From positions 501,433,760-501,497,759 of the forward strand of contig OX422210.1 in the NCBI GenBank assembly GCA_949130495.1: DNA of 64,000 nt, read 5' to 3'. Below the pieces are notes generated by a model that saw nothing but the letters and a program-made list of their open reading frames with translations, did not search any database and was not told the origin of the DNA. Positions 58,039 through 64,000 of this stretch are shown here, in pieces. How positions within the stretch are numbered: position 1 is the first letter of the stretch; each line of letters opens with the position of its first letter. Source of the DNA: Sambucus nigra. Lineage: Eukaryota; Streptophyta; Magnoliopsida; Dipsacales; Adoxaceae. The position numbers were made by a program, and so were the translations under genes.

Positions 58039-59336
58039 TGAAGCATCCTATATCTTTGACTTACTTAAGTTTATACTATATAAGTGCTTATCTAGTTTGG
58101 AAATTGTGACAAAATTTGAGTCACATCCCTAGTTACCAAAGAACCTCAGACTCTACATGATGACTCTATAAGTTATTAAAGGTTGCTCACAAACACCACA
58201 CACTAGGATTGCATACATACATTATATCATGCTATATTTTATTTTGTGTGAGTTAAATCCCTTAAAATTAATTTTCTACTAATTTTTGGGAATTTTTAAA
58301 TAATTTCTAAGATTTTAAAATCATTTTTAGAAATTAAAAATAATGGCTTAAAAACCTTTGGGGCTAGATTATAATTTGTTTTTAAGGAATAAAATATGGT
58401 TGGGTAGAAATCGAAAGCGCTTGAGAATATTGTGGGTACAATTTGTATTTTTAACCACTAAAAAATAGGCGTTTTACACTGGATCTCAGCCTTCCACGTG
58501 TGGCTTATATAACGGCCAGATTTGTGTTTTTTCCTTCTCACATATTTAACCCTCTCCATGGACCATTGGATCTATTTTAATCAATGAATTACATATATTT
58601 TCACATAATCCCCGTGTTTAGTTTTGAACCAATCAAAACTTTTTTACAAGCGGTGGCTTAGTAGCCATTAGATTAACTTCGTATTGATTTTGATCTTTCA
58701 TTTTCCCTCAATGTTCGAGATCCTTCTTCTCTCAGTATATAAGGAGACTTCGTCTTTAATTTTGTAACTTTTGGCATTTTAGCCTCTGAGAGAAAATAGA
58801 GAGAAGAGAGAGAAAGTTTGAAAAGTGTTGGTGTTGAGATATTGGATTTTTAGAGTCGACGTAAAGCTAAAAGGAGTAAATTTACGAAACTAGGAGAACA
58901 TCAGCAACATCAGAACCTTGGGAGAAGTAAAAAAATGCCATAGGAGTTGGCACATTTCGAAACTTAGTTTAGTTTTGATTGTGTGTCTTGATTGTTATAC
59001 AACATGTAATCGGTTATTCATTTTTAGTGGACTTTTTGATTTTGTGGCGTAGAGGTCACCGTGGAAGTTTTTCCACTTATGTGGGATTTTACCAAGTTAA
59101 AATTTCTCGTGTACACTTCCTCTTCCTCTCATTCCTTTATTAAGGTTGTGTTGGTTTGTTTTGTTTGAGTTTTGTTTTTCAAAACTAGTAAACCTATAAC
59201 TGAAATTACTCGTTCCTACTGGTTTACACATCTTGTGTTTAAATTTTATTTTAAGAAAATGATTTCTTCAACAAATTGTTCGGAGCCATTTATATAGTTT
59301 AATCTTGTATTAAACAACTTAAGTGGTACTTTTTCA
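58039..59336 (+). repeat. 3' LTR of the copia element
   Basis: It is homologous to 50359-52145 from about 58167 to the TTTTCA end at 59336. It lacks a segment of about 600 bp present in the 5' copy; the junction lies near 58815-58825, where the GA-rich run meets GAAAAGTGTTGGTGTTGAG. The first 120-odd bp have no counterpart in the 5' LTR. Confidence 0.78.
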
Positions 59337-59356
59337 ACAAATGGATTTGAAAAATA

Positions 59357-59433
59357 AGGTTCATTTTTTAGTGGATTCATAAATCAACAATTAGGAGGTT
59401 CATTTTCGGTGGGTTGACAGATCAACGATTAGG
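59357..59433 (+). repeat. Two tandem copies of a 38-39-bp unit
   Basis: AGGTTCATTTT, then GTGG, then ATCAACRATTAGG occurs at 59357-59395 and again at 59396-59433 with several mismatches. It lies in the Helitron 5' arm directly beside the copia insertion. Confidence 0.75.
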
Positions 59434-60620
59434 AGGCCATTTCCAGTTAATATGGAACAAATAGATCTTAAATTGGTTGGTTAGAAAAGGATGATTATAG
59501 GAAATTTTCATCCACTAACTCCCCCAAAACATATGATCAACAAATTATAATATAAAAAAGTTGCAAGGCATAAAAAATAATTAATAAGGATTCCCATTTA
59601 TATCACCTGCCTTTTTAAGCTACATCTCTAATCTCCATACCCACAAAAAGCAAGAAATAGAAAAACCACACACCATCCTCATCAACAAAAAGAAAGAAAG
59701 AGTCCACTCCACCCAACCATCCACTTCTCTCTAGTGGCCCAACAAGACCAAAATTTATGTTAAAAAAATACGATATATATATATATATATATAAACAAAA
59801 TAAAAAAATTAATACTGAATACGAAAGGATTAGAAAGTACCCTATGCATCTCTTTGGAGTTGCACAACCAGAAGACTTTAGACTGTTTGTCTCTGTGTTT
59901 CCTATTATCTATAAAAAAAGAACCGAAGTAAAAAAAAACAGGGGAGATCAAGCGAGTTATAGAAAGAATATTTTCAACATAAATTAAAATTAAATGAAAG
60001 GAGAGATAAACAGAGTAAAGGAGAACCGGACCTGATGGTTTAAGAGAAGGTGTTATAAAAATCTGTAGAAGAGAGAAAAAAAATTAAACACAAACAATCT
60101 TTATACAAAGAAAAATTAGGGTTTTTAGGCTTTAACGCTCAACACCTGCAGTTTGAGGTATGCAAATAAGTCACCTATTTTGACAACCATTAAACATGGT
60201 CTCATAAAATACCCTCATGACTCAGATCTGCGCTTAACACTAAATTTTTGTCCTGGGAACCAATTCTATGGCCTGCGTTCTTCATTTACTTTTGAGAATT
60301 TCTTAAAGGCTATAAATAGAAAACGAAAAGGCACGTCTTCCAAATGGGTTCAGAAAATCCAGATTTTGGGATCGTGAATGTGAGTAAAATAATTCAAAAG
60401 GATAGAGGATTTAGGGAGATGTGTGGGGTAATTAAATGGGGTGAGGGAGATGGATAGTTGGGAGAGAAGGAAAGGCCGTGCGAATTTTGATCTTCCAACA
60501 TAATTCAAGAAGGAATTTGTATAGAAAAATAAATGCGTGTAAATGTTTGATAATGGGAAAAGTCGAAAGAGAGAGGCAGATGATAATAATAAGGTAAGGT
60601 AAAACAAATGTGCCACGTGG
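59434..60620 (-). other. 5' arm of the Helitron, no gene recognised
   Basis: The minus strand contains an 88-codon frame starting at 60616 (MAHLFYLTLLLSS), hydrophobic at its start, only 64 bp inside the Helitron 5' end and after a CACGTG word. I see no family match, and neither Rep nor helicase motifs. An (AT)n run lies at 59773-59793. A leader or a captured fragment is possible. Confidence 0.35.
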
Positions 60621-60680
60621 ACACCCTAATAAAAAATAGTCATTAACTCTCTTGTATAATATTTTATAGTAGTATAGAGA

Positions 60681-63600
60681 TTAGGATTTTGATTTATTTT
60701 AGAGATGAGTCTCGTATTTTTCCTTATATCCCTATGCTGGCCTACATAAGCTTCCATTATCTCCTAATTTTGTATGACATCATTATATATGAGAAAAATA
60801 CACAAGAATGGGAGTTCATGATATTTGGCTTCCATGTATCAATGGCATGTTGAGGATTAAAAGGAATAGCAAAGAAGATCTCGATGTCTTTTTCACATTT
60901 CTTGGCTTATAGAAGGAAAATCTCCAAACCATTTTGTTGGATGAAGATGAATATTTTACTCGATGTTATAAATGAGAAAACAAGAAATACTTATGAGAAA
61001 TATTATTCTAAAGTCATGAAAATTGTCAAAAAAATTGTTCAAGAATATCAACATTGTCAAATTTGGAATCACATAGTCGATCTGAGATTGAATTAAAGAG
61101 AACACAAATAAGGTTAGTCCATATTCAAGAACATGTTATTAGAAAGACAAATTGTATTCTAAAACTAGTATTATCATACATCGACAGATCCAAGAAAGAA
61201 AAGGACAGGGAGAAAATAAATTTAAGTTTTCTTATACACATTCGTAATACTACATAGTTTGAATAGAAAGCGATCAAATCTTTACTATTATATCTAAAAG
61301 GAATCGCGAAGGTATGAGACCTTAAATTTTGTTTATGATAAACATGCTATTTTGAAACCAAATTATCATAAAAATCACATGATTAAGTTAGTTAGATATC
61401 ATATATATGTTGTCGGAGATAAATTTTGATTTATATCATAATTAGGAAATTAATGGATTTCATCAAAATCATTTTTATATATTTATCTTTTATTCTATAA
61501 TAAATCATAGATGAATTTTATATTTAGGATCTGACTTTGTTTTACAGAGATTAATTAGTTTCTTCCCTCCATTATAGTATAACTGCATTTTTTTATAATA
61601 AATTGGATTGGATCCTATGTTAGTTTATATGTGGGGAACGAAGAGATTTTAAAAGAATAACAAAATACTTTTGTTGACAAAAATTCAATTGATTATCATA
61701 TATCTTGACTATACTTATCTCAGATGTCTTTGAGTTAAGAATATTATTCTATAAACATTATGGAAGAATCACAAAGAAATAAAGCAACATATTCAAGAAA
61801 CAAAACTTTTCATTTGAAGAACTGCATTATGGGGAAAAATTCAGGTATCACCAAGAGAAATATTTGTTGGGGGTTTATTATTAAAACCATGTAATGATAT
61901 TTTATTTATTAATAAAAGCATTTTACTTTTTTTTTGAAATTAAAATCATTTTGTGAAAATTCTTTATATTTATGTTTATTAAATAAATTATTTAATATAT
62001 GTCGGTCAGTTGTACTTTGTAGGAATTACTGTGAGTTGGGTTTGGCTTGATCACAAGAGATAGGAATTCGAGTTCTAGTACAATTTTGAATAGTTCACAA
62101 CCAAGATAAGGATTTGAAATCCTATCAGAATGGTTTTGCACCCAATTCTAGCGGCTTAACTCAAACTCCAAGAACCTATTTGACGGTTCAAGAACTTGTA
62201 TGATAGTTCGAAAGAGGATTGTGAGCAGAACACTTAAGCATGTATTGAAAATTACTGTCCATGATATTTAAGTCTAAGGGTTGTCTTGATTAGACTTAGA
62301 TTATCTCACACCATTTGCAATGGGTGTGTATATTTTTAATCCTCGGAATTTTGAGGATTGGAACATTTGCATAATTATTGATTTAATTGCTATGCGTGTA
62401 TATCAGGTCAATAGATCCTCGCAAGTTTGACAACAGTTGTGTGAGTATGTTTGAGATCATAATTTGGAGGAATATGCATCCATGAGATATCTTAGATTAC
62501 GATACCCCCTCTATAGACTTATAATATTTTTTTCACCAATTAAATCTTATTAGTGAATTATTTTATTATCCAGTGGAGTAGCAAAATAAGTTCGGTATGA
62601 GAATCAAGGAATCGATTAGATTTTGGTTAAAATCAATTAATTAAACATTGATTTGTCCAAAAGGGTATCAGAAGCTTAATGTGAGGAATCACATTATGTA
62701 CCCTAATGAACTTTGCGAATAAGATCCCATTATATCCAAGTAATTTTTGAGATAATAAATTAGAGTATAGTCATAATTATTTTGTGGAATTAATTATTAT
62801 TAAATAAAGAAATGAAATAAATTATGTGGTTGTAATTTAGAATTTTTGAGTATTTATTTCGAAGATAATTTAATTATTCATCCTAGTCACATATTATAGT
62901 ACATATACCAAAGTAGTTAGGCACGCTCTCTAGAAGTCGGGTTTAGCCCAAGACCACGGCGTATACTAATATATATTGGTGCAAGCTTGGGTTTTAACCT
63001 ATATATTTTATTATTTAGTGTTAGATAGGGGGAGATAAAACACAATTCATGTTTTTTGAATAGGTCAATAGAGAGAGGTATATATCTCACTCAAAAGAAA
63101 GCGTTATTTTCTCAAATGGTGCCCACACACCTATCTAGCATTTTAAGGATCATAAACTAGAAGATCCAATCATTTATTGGACATAAGAAAGCTTTTGGAG
63201 GACCAAAAGAAGGTAGCTCTTTATCTTCAAAAATATCTTTCTTTATATCGGATTGAAGCCAGATCCACAAAGGTATTGTATTCGTAACCCTAGGTTTGGA
63301 TTCCAAACCTAGTTTTTATTTTTTATTCTTCCTATTGCATAATCATTCGAAGATTCATGGGTTAAAATTTATATTTTGCGTACATAGATCCCCATCAATA
63401 ACAATATCATACAATGAAGATAAAATATCACATCATAACTCACTCAAACAACAAGATTACTCATACATTCAAACTCTACAAAATCAAAATAGTTAAAGAC
63501 ACTAGGAAAGATCATTCAACAACCAATGCTCCATAGAATATCAAAGTTGCATGAACAAAGTATCCAATGGAATTTAAGTGATCAATCTAAATTAGTTCAA

Positions 63601-64000
63601 AAAAAGACTCGAGAGCATTAAAAATATGTGAGCTATAACAATTCTTACACATAATCAAATTATTGACTCAAAAATTAACACACATTATAAATAATTTTTC
63701 CAACCTTTACAACAATCTTTCAAGATAAAAATATCTAGATTGCGTAAAAGATTCGACTCAAAATCCAAGCACTAAAATATGTTAGGGATTTATAAGGAAT
63801 AACAACTATTTTTTTAAACCTCAAAATATTTTTTTCTTAATGTCTAGTTTTTGCCTCAATAATATTTATATCAATCTAAATATTAGTTCTATACACACAA
63901 GAGCTCACCAACTACAACAAAATATGAAACATTGTTACCACATTGTTTTAGACAAAGGCTTAATTTAGATATAAAAACAATATTCTAAGTCTTATTTTCA
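60681..64000. other. AT-rich sequence without recognisable genes
   Basis: No coding pattern on either strand. TGTTGGGGGTTTATTATTAA at about 61866 and a GATAGGGGGAGATAAAACAC stretch at about 63026 look like LTR or leader pieces of a copia-type element, but no repeated pair or PBS was found. The short frames at 60884-61257 and 63296-63496 show no homology I recognise. Confidence 0.4.

Larger units (their letters stand above)
50352..59336 (+). mobile_element. SIRE-like Ty1/copia retrotransposon inserted in the Helitron
   Basis: Two homologous LTRs, a Met-type primer site, gag with zinc knuckle and a long coiled-coil extension, protease, integrase, RT and RNase H in Ty1/copia order, then polypurine tracts. 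The order protease-integrase-RT-RNase H is diagnostic for copia; the extended gag and spacer with several purine tracts point to the SIRE/Maximus lineage. Flanking pentamers (TTGAA and ACAAA) do not match. Genes carry many stops and frameshifts. In roughly 190 bp of aligned LTR I count about six to eight substitutions plus a few one-base indels, fewer than in the Tat LTRs. Confidence 0.9.
49034..60680 (-). mobile_element. Non-autonomous Helitron (minus strand), split by a copia element
   Basis: On the minus strand the 5' end at 60680 is TCTCTATACTACTATAAAAT, the TC-type start of plant Helitrons, followed by GGTGTCCACGTGGCA (about 60614-60628), a phrase I know from such 5' ends. The 3' end at 49034 is ATAACCCGCACATCGCG (a decayed hairpin) then TAGATTTCTAACTAG, closing with CTAG. 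The bases outside are A on the 5' side and T on the 3' side, as expected for insertion between A and T without target duplication. Removing the copia element leaves about 2.65 kb. No Rep/helicase coding sequence was found, so it would depend on an autonomous partner. Confidence 0.7.

Noticed and set aside
59757..59987. Overlapping short frames on both strands around an AT run
   Set aside because: Their starts are made of the (AT)n microsatellite (IYIYIYK); no family pattern.
1..64000. tRNA, rRNA or organelle-derived genes
   Set aside because: I looked for tRNA box A/B patterns, rRNA cores and plastid gene phrases. The only tRNA-like matches are the retroelement primer sites at 22611, 44046 and 52148.
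1..64000. CRISPR array or bacterial operon
   Set aside because: The only regular tandem arrays are the 30-bp minisatellite at 3126, which has no unique spacers, and short LTR duplications; all coding remnants are plant mobile elements.

Overview
This is plant nuclear DNA, almost certainly from a flowering plant and probably a dicot. It is strongly AT-rich and consists almost entirely of transposable elements nested inside one another. I see no intact host protein gene, no tRNA or rRNA gene, no CRISPR array and no bacterial signal. The lineage evidence is the mix of elements: a Ty3/gypsy Tat element with a second, archaeal-type RNase H; Tekay/Del-type gypsy LTRs beginning TGTAAYACC; several SIRE-like Ty1/copia elements; a plant Helitron; hAT-type non-autonomous elements; MITEs; and an endogenous caulimovirid (plant pararetrovirus) fragment. 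Nearly every reading frame is broken, so this is an old, gene-poor, heterochromatin-like tract.

Layout. 1-1.87 kb: minus-strand gypsy gag, primer-binding site and LTR. 3.1-5.6 kb: a 30-bp minisatellite and a Tekay-like LTR relic. 5.6-7.2 kb: plus-strand SIRE-like gag. That element is split by a complete Tat element (7395-18528), and its 3' polypurine tract and 3' LTR start appear at 19.4-20.1 kb. The Tat element has gag, protease, reverse transcriptase (RT), RNase H, archaeal RNase H and integrase on the plus strand, then two antisense coiled-coil reading frames, one with a recognisable spliced intron. 20100-31196: a Tekay-type element with long LTRs, much of its pol missing, and a 3.0-kb solo LTR in its gag (23051-26049, exact 5-bp target duplication). 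31.4-36.4 kb: a minus-strand SIRE-like LTR split by another solo LTR (32351-34680, exact 5-bp duplication), then the pararetrovirus fragment (RNase H plus a viroplasmin/transactivator-like frame). 36.4-43.3 kb: SIRE-type spacer, a further solo LTR, and broken minus-strand coding sequence cut by a 280-bp hAT-type element with an exact 8-bp duplication. 43.3-46.1 kb: a minus-strand SIRE-like gag, PBS, LTR and PPT. 46.2-49.0 kb: two MITEs and a second hAT-type element. 49034-60680: a minus-strand Helitron split by a SIRE-like copia element (about 50352-59336). 60.7-64 kb: unassigned AT-rich DNA.

Relative order can be read from nesting: the SIRE-like element around 5.6-20 kb is older than the Tat and Tekay elements inside it, the Tekay element is older than the solo LTR in its gag, and the Helitron is older than the copia element inside it. 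Parts most worth following up are the spliced antisense gene of the Tat element, the long uninterrupted frame of the pararetrovirus fragment, the Helitron/copia nest, and a short box kept at a near-constant distance from the 3' end of four diverged Tekay-type LTRs.
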